Source of the DNA: Phytoactinopolyspora limicola
GTDB taxonomy: Bacteria > Actinomycetota > Actinomycetes > Jiangellales > Jiangellaceae
NCBI RefSeq assembly: GCF_011320225.1
Contig: NZ_JAAOEN010000007.1
Coordinates: 62,001 to 126,000, forward strand
Length of the DNA stretch: 64,000 nucleotides
Reading direction: 5' to 3'
The notes below the pieces were generated by a model. The model was given only the letters and a program-made list of their open reading frames with translations. It was not told where the DNA came from and ran no database searches. The translations under genes and the position numbers were made by a program. Positions 16,994 to 26,402 of the stretch are shown piece by piece. How positions within the stretch are numbered: position 1 is the first letter of the stretch; the number at the start of each line of letters is the position of its first letter.

Positions 16994-19948
16994 TCAGCTC
17001 CTTGCCTGGGTGTGTGACGTCACTGTGCTTGATCGTTCGATTTCCTCAATCAACGCGACGCTCTCATCCTCCAAGTCGCCGCCCAATTCGTCCGCGAGGT
17101 CGCGCAGCTTGGCTATGAGGGCCAGAACACTGGCGCGGGTACCGAGGCGCATCTCAGCTTTGAGGCGATCTCGCCACAGCAGTTCACAACCCGGTTCGAT
17201 CTCTAGACCGCGAAGTGCTGCACGTTGCGCACCTCGAAAGTCACCGTTCCGCAGGGCGCGCTCGGCCAGCTCGTGGCAGACGTCGACAATCTCGGCGATC
17301 ATCTCCTGCACGTGCATGTCTGCCCACGCGTACGAGCCACTACGTACCCCGGACAAGGGCCGTGCCCGCACAAGCTCCACCGCTCGCTCCAGATTCCCGG
17401 TGCTCGTCGTTTGCGGTCCGTCGCGCAGCAGCTCGCGCCAGTCGTCCCAGTCCGAACGGACCGCCGGATGCAGCTCGTACGTGCTGGTTGTCGGAGGTAG
17501 ATATGCCTGCCCAGATGGGTGCGCGCCGAGCCACCGCCGAAGTGTTGACACCGCGGTAGCGCGGGTAGCGCTGGCTTGCCGACGTCCGGGCCAGATGGCC
17601 TCGTCCATGGCCACACCACGGCGCCCCGGCCGCAACACCAGGTACGCGGCGACCTGCACTGCCTGTCCCCTCTTGCTCGGGTCAAGTGGGCCAACAGCGC
17701 CGATGACGTCTGGTTCGCCCAGCAGCAGGATGCGAGGGTGCTCGACGCGAGCCGCCGTCATGCCGGATGGCTGTGGGAGCCTTGGTGTTCTACCGGACTC
17801 CTGCTCGCTTCCACTCAAGTGGACAGTGAGATCGGCGGGGTATTCGCGCTCGTCTAGCGGTATTTCGTGCAGCCCAAGCTCTGCCTTCGCTGCCCCGGCC
17901 GGTTCAGCGTCAGCAGAAGCGATGAGGTCGGTGACCCGTTGCTGGGTGACGCGGTTCATCTGTTGCGGCCGCAGGGTGATTCCCCAGGGCTCCAGGATCG
18001 CTTCGTCGGCGCTTGCCACTCGAACGGACCATTCGCCTCTGCGGGTCGAATCGTTGGTCACGACGGCGATGGCGGCATGGGCTCTCTGACCGCTCAGCCG
18101 CGCGAGTTGTGTCCAATGCTGATCGTTTAGCTGCGTGGCCACGAGGACGATCTCCGGGGTCCACTCTCCCTCTAACCTGGTCCGTGCCTCGGTGAGGCTG
18201 GATGCGCCGCTCTCCTGAACAAGAGTTCGGTTGATGTGAGCCCGAGCCGTGAGTTCTTGCACGAGGATGTCCACATCTTGAGGGTCGACTCGCCTCGTAC
18301 GGCCCGTTTGCAGTGGCTGTGAGCCGGCGTGATCGACGAGCGTGATTTGGACGTCGTCGGCGAGGCCGGAGGTTGCATACTCGGCAGCCAAGGCCGTCAT
18401 GAACGCTCGCACGTTGTCGTCATTGCCGCTCACGTGCAGCATCCCGATGTGTTCGAGATCAAGCAGGATGTGCGCATCGTCGGCATCGTGGCCGATGGTG
18501 ACCAGGCCCGGATATGGGGCTGGCCAGTGCTCAGCCTCGTCCGCGACAAGAGAGCCGACCACGTCAGGTGTGAGCATCCAGACTGTGTCGTCGTCGGTGC
18601 TGATCCAGGGCTCTGGTGCCTTCGCCGGTGTAACTAGGTGAAGTTCGAACTGGTCGTGGGCTAGACGTGCTGCGCGGACTGTCGGCGGAGCTCGGTGTTG
18701 CTGAGCAAGATCGCGGGCGAGCATGCGCAGTGCTCGATTGATGAAGTCGAGACTCATGGGGTCCGCGACGTGGCGCAGCTCGATCTCGGCAGCCGTGCCC
18801 GCGGGTCCCGGTGGGACGAGCCGTTGGCCGGCCTTTCGGTGCCGCTGTCGCAACGCGCGGCGCGTCGTGAGAAGAGCAATGACACCCGCGGCGAGCAACG
18901 CACCAACTCCCGCCGTGGTTCGAACGACGCCCAACACATCTGAGTCGGCATCAGTTTCCTCGCCATGTCCGGCCTGCGAGAGTTCGTCCGGGGAGAGTTC
19001 GTCCGGGGAGAGTTCGTCCGGCGCTGAGTCTTCACAGTCTTCTGCCCGTGCCGCCATCGTCGGCTGCGGCTCGACCGGCGGTCGGGCGTCGGTAACACTC
19101 GCCGAGGGAGTCCCATCGTCGCTGCCGACCATGTCGTCACCACTGGTGGTGGCCTCACCGGTGTCGGGTACGTGCTGGCCCAGGTCTGATACCTCGATCG
19201 GCACGGTGAGATTCCATCCGGGATAGATCAGGTCCGGGTTGGTCAGCCGGCGACCGTCCGGCTGGATTGTGTCGGCGGAAGCTTCTGCGATCTCTGGCCA
19301 TCGGGTCGGATCGTCGAGTTGGTCGCCGGCGATGTCCCAGAGCGTGTCACCACGTTCTACCCGATGTATCGACTGATCAGCCTCCTCCAAATCGTGGGTG
19401 TCGGTTTCCGGGCCGGTACCGTCTGAATTCTCGCTCTCGTCGAGTGGTGCGTCGCGCACAGGTGGTTCAGTTTCGAGCTCGGCGGGCGGGACCGGCGGGA
19501 CGGGCCGCCAGTCGTCCGCCGCGACAAGCATGGTGGTCGCCGCCGATGGTGACCCGGCCATGGCGGCTGGGCCGACGGCAAGCATCCCCAGCACCGCAGA
19601 GACCAGCAGCGCAGCAACGCGTTGCTGGGCGCCCAGCGCGGGTATCTTCGGCGCTCGCACTCCCCGCAGCGCAGCTGGTACCTCGACCAGTACGGCGAGG
19701 GCGAACGCCGCCCATCCGATCCATCCGGCGATCAACAGGGCGGAGATGAACATAGACCCGTCATCCGGCCTTGTCAGGGCAGTGGTGACCTCGTCGAGGT
19801 TCGGGATCTCGGATGGCCAGGGCCGTCCGCCGATCCGCCACAAGCCGTACGGGATGGCGCCCAGCGTGGATGACAGAACGAACAGGGCCAGAAGGCCACG
19901 CAGGACTTCAGATCCGCGCGCGTGTTGGCCCGAGCCGGTCATGCGCAC
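16994..19948 (-). CDS. LysM/BTAD membrane-bound regulator
   Basis: 984 residues. Three hydrophobic segments near residues 20-35, 65-90 and 110-130 are followed by a Pro/Glu-rich linker, a LysM domain at ~190-245 (HRVERGDTLWDIAGDQL...NPDLIYPGWNL) that should bind cell wall, and another membrane helix at ~335-355. The large cytoplasmic part ends in a bacterial transcriptional activator domain (BTAD) with tetratricopeptide-like helices (LERAVELVRARPLSG...GCELLWRDRLKAEMRLG). Proteins of this build often accompany Tad pilus genes in actinobacteria. It probably senses envelope state and controls pilus expression, although a DNA-binding wing is only partly visible before the BTAD. Confidence 0.8.
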   Translation of the reverse strand: MRMTGSGQHARGSEVLRGLLALFVLSSTLGAIPYGLWRIGGRPWPSEIPNLDEVTTALTRPDDGSMFISALLIAGWIGWAAFALAVLVEVPAALRGVRAPKIPALGAQQRVAALLVSAVLGMLAVGPAAMAGSPSAATTMLVAADDWRPVPPVPPAELETEPPVRDAPLDESENSDGTGPETDTHDLEEADQSIHRVERGDTLWDIAGDQLDDPTRWPEIAEASADTIQPDGRRLTNPDLIYPGWNLTVPIEVSDLGQHVPDTGEATTSGDDMVGSDDGTPSASVTDARPPVEPQPTMAARAEDCEDSAPDELSPDELSPDELSQAGHGEETDADSDVLGVVRTTAGVGALLAAGVIALLTTRRALRQRHRKAGQRLVPPGPAGTAAEIELRHVADPMSLDFINRALRMLARDLAQQHRAPPTVRAARLAHDQFELHLVTPAKAPEPWISTDDDTVWMLTPDVVGSLVADEAEHWPAPYPGLVTIGHDADDAHILLDLEHIGMLHVSGNDDNVRAFMTALAAEYATSGLADDVQITLVDHAGSQPLQTGRTRRVDPQDVDILVQELTARAHINRTLVQESGASSLTEARTRLEGEWTPEIVLVATQLNDQHWTQLARLSGQRAHAAIAVVTNDSTRRGEWSVRVASADEAILEPWGITLRPQQMNRVTQQRVTDLIASADAEPAGAAKAELGLHEIPLDEREYPADLTVHLSGSEQESGRTPRLPQPSGMTAARVEHPRILLLGEPDVIGAVGPLDPSKRGQAVQVAAYLVLRPGRRGVAMDEAIWPGRRQASATRATAVSTLRRWLGAHPSGQAYLPPTTSTYELHPAVRSDWDDWRELLRDGPQTTSTGNLERAVELVRARPLSGVRSGSYAWADMHVQEMIAEIVDVCHELAERALRNGDFRGAQRAALRGLEIEPGCELLWRDRLKAEMRLGTRASVLALIAKLRDLADELGGDLEDESVALIEEIERSSTVTSHTQARS
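18981..19020 (-). repeat. 15-bp tandem repeat in the LysM/BTAD gene
   Basis: AGTTCGTCCGGGGAG is repeated 2.7 times without change and encodes DELSP units in the linker between LysM and the next membrane helix. The length is a multiple of three, so repeat number can vary without frameshift. Confidence 0.85.
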
Positions 19949-20002
19949 GTGGCACCTCCCTGTCGCCTGGCGAGAATCTCGATGGGTTTGCCGTTGCGCG
20001 GC

Positions 20003-20962
20003 TCACTGTTCGATGAGTTGCCGCTCGCCGATTCGGATTCGCGCGGTGGAAGTCAGCGGATCGACATCGAGCTCCCCGGTCTCGCCGCTGGACGATTCCC
20101 ACGTAGCGATCCACCGGGTCGTCACGCTAACCACGTAGGCCTGGTCTGGCTTCGAACCGCTGGTCTGTTCGTAGCGATGGCCGCACGTCGGCGAGTCGCG
20201 CACGCCCATTCGTGCCTCATATGGTGTTCCCGGCTCGGTACATACGTGGCTGCGGCCATCGCCCATATCCCATTCGGCATCCTCAACCGCAGCTGTCACC
20301 GTCACCGTGGTACCCCGCTCCGACGCTGAGTCGGTGATGGGGCCCCAGGTCTGCGGAGACGGATCGACGACCCACATCCATACGGGAGCCCCAACGAGGC
20401 CCATTGACTCGGGGTCCTCGTCGATCGGCCGCGGCGCTACGCCGACGTCCACGGGCTCCAGGTCCATGTCGTCGAGGATCTGCTGGGCCAGCACGGCTGG
20501 GTCGACGGGCGGCAGTCCAGGTGGCTCTCCCAGCCACACCACCCGATCGAGCTGGTACGGCGAGGGTGTTCCGGTGTTGTGGCCTATATGCATGTACAGC
20601 TGATAGATCCAACCGTCGGGGTAGTTCTCCCATAGGCCGTCGTGAAGACAACCTGGGCAGCCGTAGATGCCATCCGGTGCGTAGCGCCCGATCTCGTTGT
20701 CGGGAACCGGCCGCACGTACCGATCAAGTGACGGGTCGAACGGGCCGAAGGGGCCGGTGCACGGGATGTCCGGGACCGTGGGCTCGTTTTGATTGCAGCC
20801 CGTGGTTTCTTGTTCCTCGTCGTCCTCGGGCACGCATTGGAACCCGTTGTAGTACTGCCCGTCTTCACACCCGTACTCAGTCGAAGATTCCTCGGCTGCA
20901 TGAGCGGTGTGCCCTATGACCGCGATTGATGCCACCGTCAGGGCCACGATCAAGCCTCGCAC
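20003..20962 (-). CDS. Exported hypothetical protein
   Basis: 319 residues from the GTG at 20962, which overlaps the stop of the preceding lipoprotein gene (translational coupling). A signal peptide is visible (RGLIVALTVASIAVIGHTAHA, cut after AHA). The mature protein has a Cys-rich start (CEDGQYYNGFQCVPED), more Cys pairs (GCPGCLHD), and a C-terminal beta-rich part (GTTVTVTAAVEDAEWDMGDG) resembling a PKD/Ig-like fold. Its place between Tad pilin-like genes and the LysM regulator suggests a secreted pilus accessory. No named family. Confidence 0.65.
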   Translation of the reverse strand: MRGLIVALTVASIAVIGHTAHAAEESSTEYGCEDGQYYNGFQCVPEDDEEQETTGCNQNEPTVPDIPCTGPFGPFDPSLDRYVRPVPDNEIGRYAPDGIYGCPGCLHDGLWENYPDGWIYQLYMHIGHNTGTPSPYQLDRVVWLGEPPGLPPVDPAVLAQQILDDMDLEPVDVGVAPRPIDEDPESMGLVGAPVWMWVVDPSPQTWGPITDSASERGTTVTVTAAVEDAEWDMGDGRSHVCTEPGTPYEARMGVRDSPTCGHRYEQTSGSKPDQAYVVSVTTRWIATWESSSGETGELDVDPLTSTARIRIGERQLIEQ

Positions 20963-21579
20963 GGCTCGTCCACAGTGACTTCGATGTCTATCAACGTCCA
21001 ACCCGCGTCCGGGACGTTGGCCCAGGCGATGGCCCATACCTGGTACTGGGTGGCATCATCGACGACGACGGCCTGCCCGTCGTAGTCGAATGGCTCCAGC
21101 TCGGTCATGTCCAGGCATGCCTCTGACTCCGCATGCCCTGGTTCACCGCCGTCATCGGCCCCAATGGAAACGACGTCGTGGCTCATGATCCTCGACTCGC
21201 CGCGCAGTTCCAGGCCTGCAGTGCTCCAACGGCCGGCCCAGTCCAAGAGAAGGTTGTAGGCGTCGAGGTCAAGCGGCCAAGAATCGACGAGGTCGACGAC
21301 CCATTGCCCGTCGTCGTCTGCTGCATAGTCGCTGGTTGTCGCTCGGTAGTTGTCCCAGTCGGCGACGAAGTCCTCGAGCACATCCTTGATTTGTCGTTCT
21401 GCCTCGTCCTCCGGCGAGGTGGTCGGGGGTGCTGTGAGCGCCGGTGTGGTCACCTTGACCTGCTCATCTGTCGGCTCGTCGGTTGGCTCTGCCGCTGCGT
21501 CGTCGTCTCCCTGTGCGCAGCCAGCCAGGACTACACCGATCGACCACACCAGCGCCAGGACGACAGTCCGCAGGCTCAT
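20950..21579 (-). CDS. Putative lipoprotein
   Basis: 209 residues with a lipoprotein signal peptide: hydrophobic VVLALVWSIGVVLAGC, lipobox LAGC at residues 18-21, then an acidic, Thr/Pro-rich linker. The mature part has alternating Trp and acidic residues and resembles small NTF2-like secreted proteins common in actinobacteria. The stop overlaps the GTG of the next gene. Probably an extracytoplasmic accessory of the pilus operon. Confidence 0.7.
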   Translation of the reverse strand: MSLRTVVLALVWSIGVVLAGCAQGDDDAAAEPTDEPTDEQVKVTTPALTAPPTTSPEDEAERQIKDVLEDFVADWDNYRATTSDYAADDDGQWVVDLVDSWPLDLDAYNLLLDWAGRWSTAGLELRGESRIMSHDVVSIGADDGGEPGHAESEACLDMTELEPFDYDGQAVVVDDATQYQVWAIAWANVPDAGWTLIDIEVTVDEPCEA

Positions 21580-21603
21580 ATTGTTCTCCGTTCCATCGTG
21601 CGT

Positions 21604-22023
21604 TCATAAGTCCTCAGCGATCCGCACCGTCGCCTCGCCTCGTCCCGTTACGGAGGAGATGCCGATGATCGACAGCCATACTGTCGGCTCGGTGGTGTGG
21701 GTGGTCACTGTGATCGCGTCACCGCGTATGGCGACTGTTCCGTGAACGCCAGCTTGCTTAAGGTAGCTGCGCGCGGCGGCGGTTGCCGCTGGGCGATCAA
21801 GTCCCGTGTCGCCGAGCAGATCATTGCCGGTGATGTGTTGCCCAGCAGCGCGTGCGGCTTCGGCGGCCGCGTTGTCGGCACGTTGCATGGCTCGCACCTT
21901 CAGGCCGCCGTCGTGGACAAGGCCGATGAGCGCGATCAGCGCGATGGCGAGAACGGTAAGCGCAAGGCTGACCGAGCCGCGTTCTGCGGACCGTGTTCGT
22001 GTTTGTCTGGTCATGGTGGTCAC
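21604..22023 (-). CDS. TadG-like pilus assembly protein
   Basis: 139 residues from a GTG at 22023 that overlaps the stop of the gene upstream (GTGA). The N-terminus has the TadE/TadG pattern ERGSVSLALTVLAIALIALIGLVHDGG, a single membrane helix with a Gly before it, followed by a helix with QRADNAAAEAARAAGQ, as in TadG-like proteins. Such pseudopilins help assemble Flp pili at the membrane. One of three related genes in a row. Confidence 0.75.
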   Translation of the reverse strand: MTTMTRQTRTRSAERGSVSLALTVLAIALIALIGLVHDGGLKVRAMQRADNAAAEAARAAGQHITGNDLLGDTGLDRPAATAAARSYLKQAGVHGTVAIRGDAITVTTHTTEPTVWLSIIGISSVTGRGEATVRIAEDL

Positions 22024-22457
22024 CGCTGCCGGTAGGTGTCGATGGGGCTGGTACCGGTCGAGGTGGCTACCCGTTCGGTGATGCCGGGGATCGGTAGGTC
22101 CATGACCCGGATCGGGCAGGTAATGGTGACCGCGACAGTAGCGTGCTGACCAGCCGGACGGTGGAATCCCGACGTGTCCACGTCCATCCCCAGGGCCAGG
22201 CAGTCGATCCCCTGGTCGGTTAACGACATCTGCCCGGTGACGTGCGCTTCGGTGACCGCTTCTGAAGGCGTGCGCGCGATGGAGGCTGCCCGAGCTGCGT
22301 CGTTGGCTGCCTGTTCAACCGCCCCAGCCGTCGTGGTGACTCGACCGGCCAGTGCGATCACGGCGATGACCAGGAGCACCCCAGGAATCCAAACGGCCCA
22401 TTCCAGGGCGACCGATCCCCGCTCCGCGCGCAACGGCTGAAGTCGTCGGCGGCTCAT
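22020..22457 (-). CDS. TadE-like pseudopilin
   Basis: 145 residues from the ATG at 22457, which overlaps the previous stop as ATGA. ERGSVALEWAVWIPGVLLVIAVIALAG is a TadE signature with the conserved Glu five residues after the Gly. Two Cys in the C-terminal part (GIDCLAL and TITCPIRVMD) may form a disulphide outside the membrane. Minor pseudopilin of the Tad system. Confidence 0.75.
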   Translation of the reverse strand: MSRRRLQPLRAERGSVALEWAVWIPGVLLVIAVIALAGRVTTTAGAVEQAANDAARAASIARTPSEAVTEAHVTGQMSLTDQGIDCLALGMDVDTSGFHRPAGQHATVAVTITCPIRVMDLPIPGITERVATSTGTSPIDTYRQR

Positions 22458-22834
22458 CGCGTCGTCCACCCCTTCAAGGGAGCCGTTGAACTCTGCCTGA
22501 CCTGTGGGCCGGACAAGCCGGGGACGAGGGATGGGGCGCGACCAGTCACCGTCACTGTTGTCGTCGTTGCGTCGTCGCTTTGTGTGACGCTCTTGACCGT
22601 CATCACCGATGTCCCGCCGGCGTCGGCGATAAACGACGCAGCGCGGGCCGCCCCGTCGCCTCGGGACTCGGCCGACGCCGCGCGAGCGCCTTCCTGGGCT
22701 GCGCCTAACGCCACGTTACGGGCGTGGAACCACAGCGCTCCCTGCATGACAGCCACAAGCGCGAGAATGACCGTGGGCCAGATGATCACTGATTCCAGAG
22801 CGATCGCACCGCGTTCCCGCCGTCGAAAGGTCAT
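22454..22834 (-). CDS. TadE-like pseudopilin
   Basis: 126 residues. It starts MTFRRRERGAIALESVIIWPTVILALVAVMQGALWFHARNVAL, with the Gly-x4-Glu processing pattern and one membrane helix, then the AAQEGARAASAE helix typical of TadE proteins. The gene is six bases from the pilin gene and overlaps the next TadE gene by four bases. Confidence 0.8.
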   Translation of the reverse strand: MTFRRRERGAIALESVIIWPTVILALVAVMQGALWFHARNVALGAAQEGARAASAESRGDGAARAASFIADAGGTSVMTVKSVTQSDDATTTTVTVTGRAPSLVPGLSGPQVRQSSTAPLKGWTTR

Positions 22835-22840
22835 GGCCGT

Positions 22841-23047
22841 TTACGGTTGGATCTCTGCGGAACGGCTAGTGATCACGCCGCCAATCCATAGGGCCGCCGC
22901 CACCACGATGGGGAAGAGGATGGCTGCGACGATCACGTATTCGAGCGCGGACGCGCCCTTCTCTCGTTGTGTGGTCGCCATCCGGTCGCTTATGCGTGCG
23001 CCGATTTCAGCGATCCGGGTTGTGACGGTCAAGATGAAGTCGGTCAT
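22841..23047 (-). CDS. Flp-type pilin
   Basis: 68 residues. A short charged leader ends in REKG, followed by ASALEYVIVAAILFPIVVAAALWIGG, the class IVb pilin pattern with Glu at +5. A prepilin peptidase would cut after the Gly, leaving a mature pilin of about 36 residues, the normal size for Flp. No TadV/CpaA peptidase gene is visible in this cluster, so processing must come from elsewhere. Confidence 0.8.
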   Translation of the reverse strand: MTDFILTVTTRIAEIGARISDRMATTQREKGASALEYVIVAAILFPIVVAAALWIGGVITSRSAEIQP

Positions 23048-23119
23048 GAAGATCGTCCCCTCGGTGCGGTGTTTAGTGATGTCGGTTGTTGGCGTACCTC
23101 TCGTGTCGGTGTTTCGGGG

Positions 23120-24004
23120 CTATTGGATGGCGAGCGCCATCGGGGTAGCGATGATGAGCAGAAATACGATCGAGGTCACCGCAACGGGGGCCGTCGCGCG
23201 TTCGGTACGGACACCGGCTTGAGCCTTGTCGTGAGCCAGCAACTCGGCCCGCATGTCTTGGGCACGCGCACGCAGGTTGCCGTAGACGGTTGCGCCCTCG
23301 ACACCGGCGAGTTTCATGACGTCACCGACCTTGACCAGTTCGGGCAGGCGAAGCTCCTCCCCGACGTGTCGAAGCGCCTCCCACGCTGGTGTGCCGCGGT
23401 ATCTAGCACGTGCAAGTTCGTCTCGCAGCCTGCGAAATACCCATGAATCGCCCACGCTCGCCGCGTGTTCGAGCGCTTGGACAGGACCGGCGCCGCCCGC
23501 GCGTTCAAGCGCGACGAGATCGACGAAACAGGTCATCGCCCGCGCGAACTCTGCTCTGGCACGGTTGGCCTGGTTCGCCACCATGACATACGGGATGAGG
23601 GAAAGTCCGGCCGCGGCGGCAAGGCTGAACACTGCGGGTACGACGACGGGCGGTGTCCAGCCCACCACGGACGCCGCCAGCGCGGCCGCAGTCGGGGACG
23701 CCAAGCCCAGCATCGCCAGAATGGCGCGTTCCCCGAGGAACCGGCTCACGCTCATTCCCAACAGGGATAAATCGCGATGTGGTATGCGCATCAGCGTTGA
23801 CGACCACCCCCGTCTCAACAAGGCGCCGCCGAGGCGTTCGGGTATCGAGACGCCAGCGCTCCTTGCCAGCGGCGCGATCCGGTGTGTGTTGGTCAGCTTG
23901 GTCGCGGTGTGGACGGGATGCGGATACCTCGGTCGCATTTCCCGGACAACTATGAGCGCTCCGAGCCCGGCCACGAGGCCGGCAGCGATGGTCATCTGAG
24001 TCAT
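23120..24004 (-). CDS. tadC: TadC inner-membrane platform protein
   Basis: 294 residues from the ATG at 24004 (MTQMTIAAG). The start shares a base with the previous stop (TGATG). The protein has the GspF/TadC pattern: membrane helices near the N-terminus and centre, then EFARAMTCFVDLVALERAGGAGPVQALEHAA and RAQDMRAELLAHDKAQ, and a last helix at the C-terminus. It forms, with TadB, the platform on which the Flp pilus is built. Confidence 0.85.
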   Translation of the reverse strand: MTQMTIAAGLVAGLGALIVVREMRPRYPHPVHTATKLTNTHRIAPLARSAGVSIPERLGGALLRRGWSSTLMRIPHRDLSLLGMSVSRFLGERAILAMLGLASPTAAALAASVVGWTPPVVVPAVFSLAAAAGLSLIPYVMVANQANRARAEFARAMTCFVDLVALERAGGAGPVQALEHAASVGDSWVFRRLRDELARARYRGTPAWEALRHVGEELRLPELVKVGDVMKLAGVEGATVYGNLRARAQDMRAELLAHDKAQAGVRTERATAPVAVTSIVFLLIIATPMALAIQ

Positions 24005-24894
24005 CACGAAGGTCCACCCCCGACGGCCTGGCGAGCGTCCAGATCGAGGATGCGAGTCTGCCGCGGCGTGCGGGTGATGCTTCGCAACCACATCAAGCAG
24101 CCGACGTACAGGCTGAGGTACACCGCAAGGACGGCTTGGCCCAACGTGCTGCCGTACGGCTCGGAGTACGGGGTCATGAAGAGGAACGCCAGGCCGCAGA
24201 CAGTGATGAGCGTGATCACGCGTACATTGGCGCGTGGCTTGGCTTGTTCGGCGGCCACGTTGCGTCGCATGCGTACGTCGTCGGCGACGGTGTCCGCCAA
24301 CCCGGTCAGAACCTTGGCCAACTGGGCGCCACGTCGTTGTGCGCCGAGGATAAGCGCGGACGCGATGAGATCGCCGGTCGCGTCGTCGATGTCGTCTGCC
24401 CACGCACGAAGTGCGTCGGGAGTCTCCCAGCGGGCCTGAATCCGGGCTACCAGCCGCCCAACCTCGGTTCGGATGGGTGGCGGAACCGTGGCCAGGCTCG
24501 TTCGGATGGCTTGCTCGATGCCAATGCCCGCACCGATCACGCCTGCAAGATCACGCGTCCATGCGCTCATTGCCTCAAGGCGGGCGATCTGCTGTTTGTC
24601 CGCAGAAGTCTGCAGTAGCACCGGCAAGCCGACGATCGCTGCTGGGACCGCAGGGACGGCAAGGAGCCAGCCGGTCAGCAACCAGATCAATACACCGGCG
24701 CCGCATCCCGCCCCGAGCAGGGCTCGTCGGCGACGCTGGGCAGGTGTTTGGCCGCGCGCCGCCCGCAATCGTCGATGCAGGCGGTCCCGACCACGTGCAA
24801 CGTCGCTCTCAGGCACCGGAACGAGCCCGGCAACAATCAGCCACAAGCCGCCCAAGGCCGTGACAGCGAGAAGCGCAGCTACCGGTGGGTTCAT
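24004..24894 (-). CDS. tadB: TadB inner-membrane platform protein
   Basis: 296 residues from the ATG at 24894, which overlaps the TadA stop as ATGA; an ATG two codons upstream is also possible. GspF-type fold: a membrane helix at the N-terminus, a pair around residues 60-95, the conserved helix WTRDLAGVIGAGIGIEQAI, QRRGAQLAKVLTGLADTVADD, and two helices at the end. Partner of TadC. Confidence 0.85.
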   Translation of the reverse strand: MNPPVAALLAVTALGGLWLIVAGLVPVPESDVARGRDRLHRRLRAARGQTPAQRRRRALLGAGCGAGVLIWLLTGWLLAVPAVPAAIVGLPVLLQTSADKQQIARLEAMSAWTRDLAGVIGAGIGIEQAIRTSLATVPPPIRTEVGRLVARIQARWETPDALRAWADDIDDATGDLIASALILGAQRRGAQLAKVLTGLADTVADDVRMRRNVAAEQAKPRANVRVITLITVCGLAFLFMTPYSEPYGSTLGQAVLAVYLSLYVGCLMWLRSITRTPRQTRILDLDARQAVGGGPS

Positions 24895-26402
24895 GGCCAT
24901 TCCTGGGAAGGCCGGTAGCCATGATCAGCCAGTTCACCGATCCAGGGCGGCGGTGTGCCGGGCATGGCCACACCGTTCGGGCCAGCGGTGAACACATCGG
25001 TGACGGCTGGCATGCCCCGCTCGCCGGGTTCCAGTGCGATGACCTCGTCCACGTAGCGGCGTTGCTTGACCTGCCCATCGCCGCCACGGCTGGCGCGGAG
25101 CTTGATATGCACGATCAGGTCGACATGGTGTGCCAACAGCCGATATGCCAGCACGTCGGTTATGTGTGGACCAGCTTCCAGAAGGCAGGTGGCAAGCCGC
25201 TCAATGGCGTCTCGGGCATTGCGAGCGTGAATGGTGGACAGCGAACCCGCCCCGGCTTGAGCCACCTTGAGCATGGGCAATGCCTCAGGCCCGCGGATCT
25301 CGCCCACCAGCATCCGGTCAAGATTCAGCCTCAGCGCAGCCTCGAGGAGGTCGTCCAGGGTGACCTCGCCAACCGGACGTCCGTCCGGCCCCTGCTCACC
25401 ACTTCCCGGCCGCGCGGCCAACGCGATCGGGCGGCGGATGCTGGAGGAACGCAGCTCATCGAGATGGAGCTCGTGCTCGGTCTCGAAGGTGGCGATCTTT
25501 TCACCCGGATCAATCACTTGAGTGAGTGCTCGCAGCAGGGTGGTTTTGCCTGTGTTCGGTTCCCCCGCGACCAAGATGCTCCGCCGCGCCTGCACTGCGG
25601 CGCAAAGGAATGCAGCGAGCTCCGGGGTCAACGTGTGATATTCGCCGACGAGCTCGTCAATGGTGACGTTGATCAACCGGTGCCGCCGGATGTTGATCAC
25701 GGTCTGGGTAGCGAGCCATCCGATTGCTGCCAGCCGGTGCCCGCCGTGCAGATTCAGATGCAGGATCGGACTGTTCTCGGTGAATGTCCGTTCCGTCGTG
25801 CCGCCGTGGCTGGCGAGATTCGCCACCATCTCGCGCAGTTCTTCTTCACTGTCGGCAACCGGCGGGAGCTCCTCCACTCGCCCGTACTGGTCCAGGGTGA
25901 CGACCTTCTCGCAACCGAATACCTCGATGTTCTCCAGTTCCGGATCGTCAACCAAGGGCTGCAATCTGCCCAGTCCGAGCAGCGCGTCGAAGATCGCCTT
26001 CTCCATTGCGGCCTGGCTGTCAGGGGTGATGCTCTGATCCCCTGCCTGGTAGGCGGCACGGACGTGTTCGTCCAGTAGCTCACTGACAATCTGCCGGGCC
26101 ACATTGCGCCGATGCTCTTCGCTCACACCGTCGCTGTCGCGCAGCCGATCCGCGAGCCGGTCTGCCGCGACCCGGCGGAAGCTTCGGATCTGTGCCCAAT
26201 CGGGATCGCTGCCCTGCGCGGCGTTTGCCCGCTTGCTCGAGTCTGGTGGTCGCGTCCGAGAGCCATTGACGTGGCCGGAACCGACACCATTGCCGAGTGA
26301 TGAGACCAGATCACGTGCGCCGGGCCCGGCCGTCCCGTGCCCGGTGGCCGCATGCCGCAAGATCGGCAGGTCAGTGATGTCGGTACCCGGCGTCGTCGTC
26401 AT
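24891..26402 (-). CDS. tadA: TadA/CpaF-type pilus ATPase
   Basis: 503 residues, a VirB11/CpaF family secretion ATPase. Walker A GEPNTGKTT is at ~280-288, with the Asp box FETEHELHL, Walker B-like MLVGEIRGPEALPML, and His box GSLSTIHARNARD. It powers Flp pilus assembly. The start overlaps the TadZ stop (ATGA). The N-terminal 65 residues are Gly/Ser-rich and probably flexible. In a conjugative element a VirB11-like role is also thinkable, but neighbouring TadB/C/E and pilin genes fix it to the Tad system. Confidence 0.9.
   Translation of the reverse strand: MTTTPGTDITDLPILRHAATGHGTAGPGARDLVSSLGNGVGSGHVNGSRTRPPDSSKRANAAQGSDPDWAQIRSFRRVAADRLADRLRDSDGVSEEHRRNVARQIVSELLDEHVRAAYQAGDQSITPDSQAAMEKAIFDALLGLGRLQPLVDDPELENIEVFGCEKVVTLDQYGRVEELPPVADSEEELREMVANLASHGGTTERTFTENSPILHLNLHGGHRLAAIGWLATQTVINIRRHRLINVTIDELVGEYHTLTPELAAFLCAAVQARRSILVAGEPNTGKTTLLRALTQVIDPGEKIATFETEHELHLDELRSSSIRRPIALAARPGSGEQGPDGRPVGEVTLDDLLEAALRLNLDRMLVGEIRGPEALPMLKVAQAGAGSLSTIHARNARDAIERLATCLLEAGPHITDVLAYRLLAHHVDLIVHIKLRASRGGDGQVKQRRYVDEVIALEPGERGMPAVTDVFTAGPNGVAMPGTPPPWIGELADHGYRPSQEWP

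Noticed and set aside
18981-19020. Possible CRISPR-like repeat
   Set aside because: Units are 15 bp, directly abutting, without spacers, and encode an in-frame DELSP repeat.
24891-26402. VirB11 ATPase of the conjugation system
   Set aside because: The gene is flanked by TadB, TadC, TadZ, pilin and TadE genes, so TadA is the better name.
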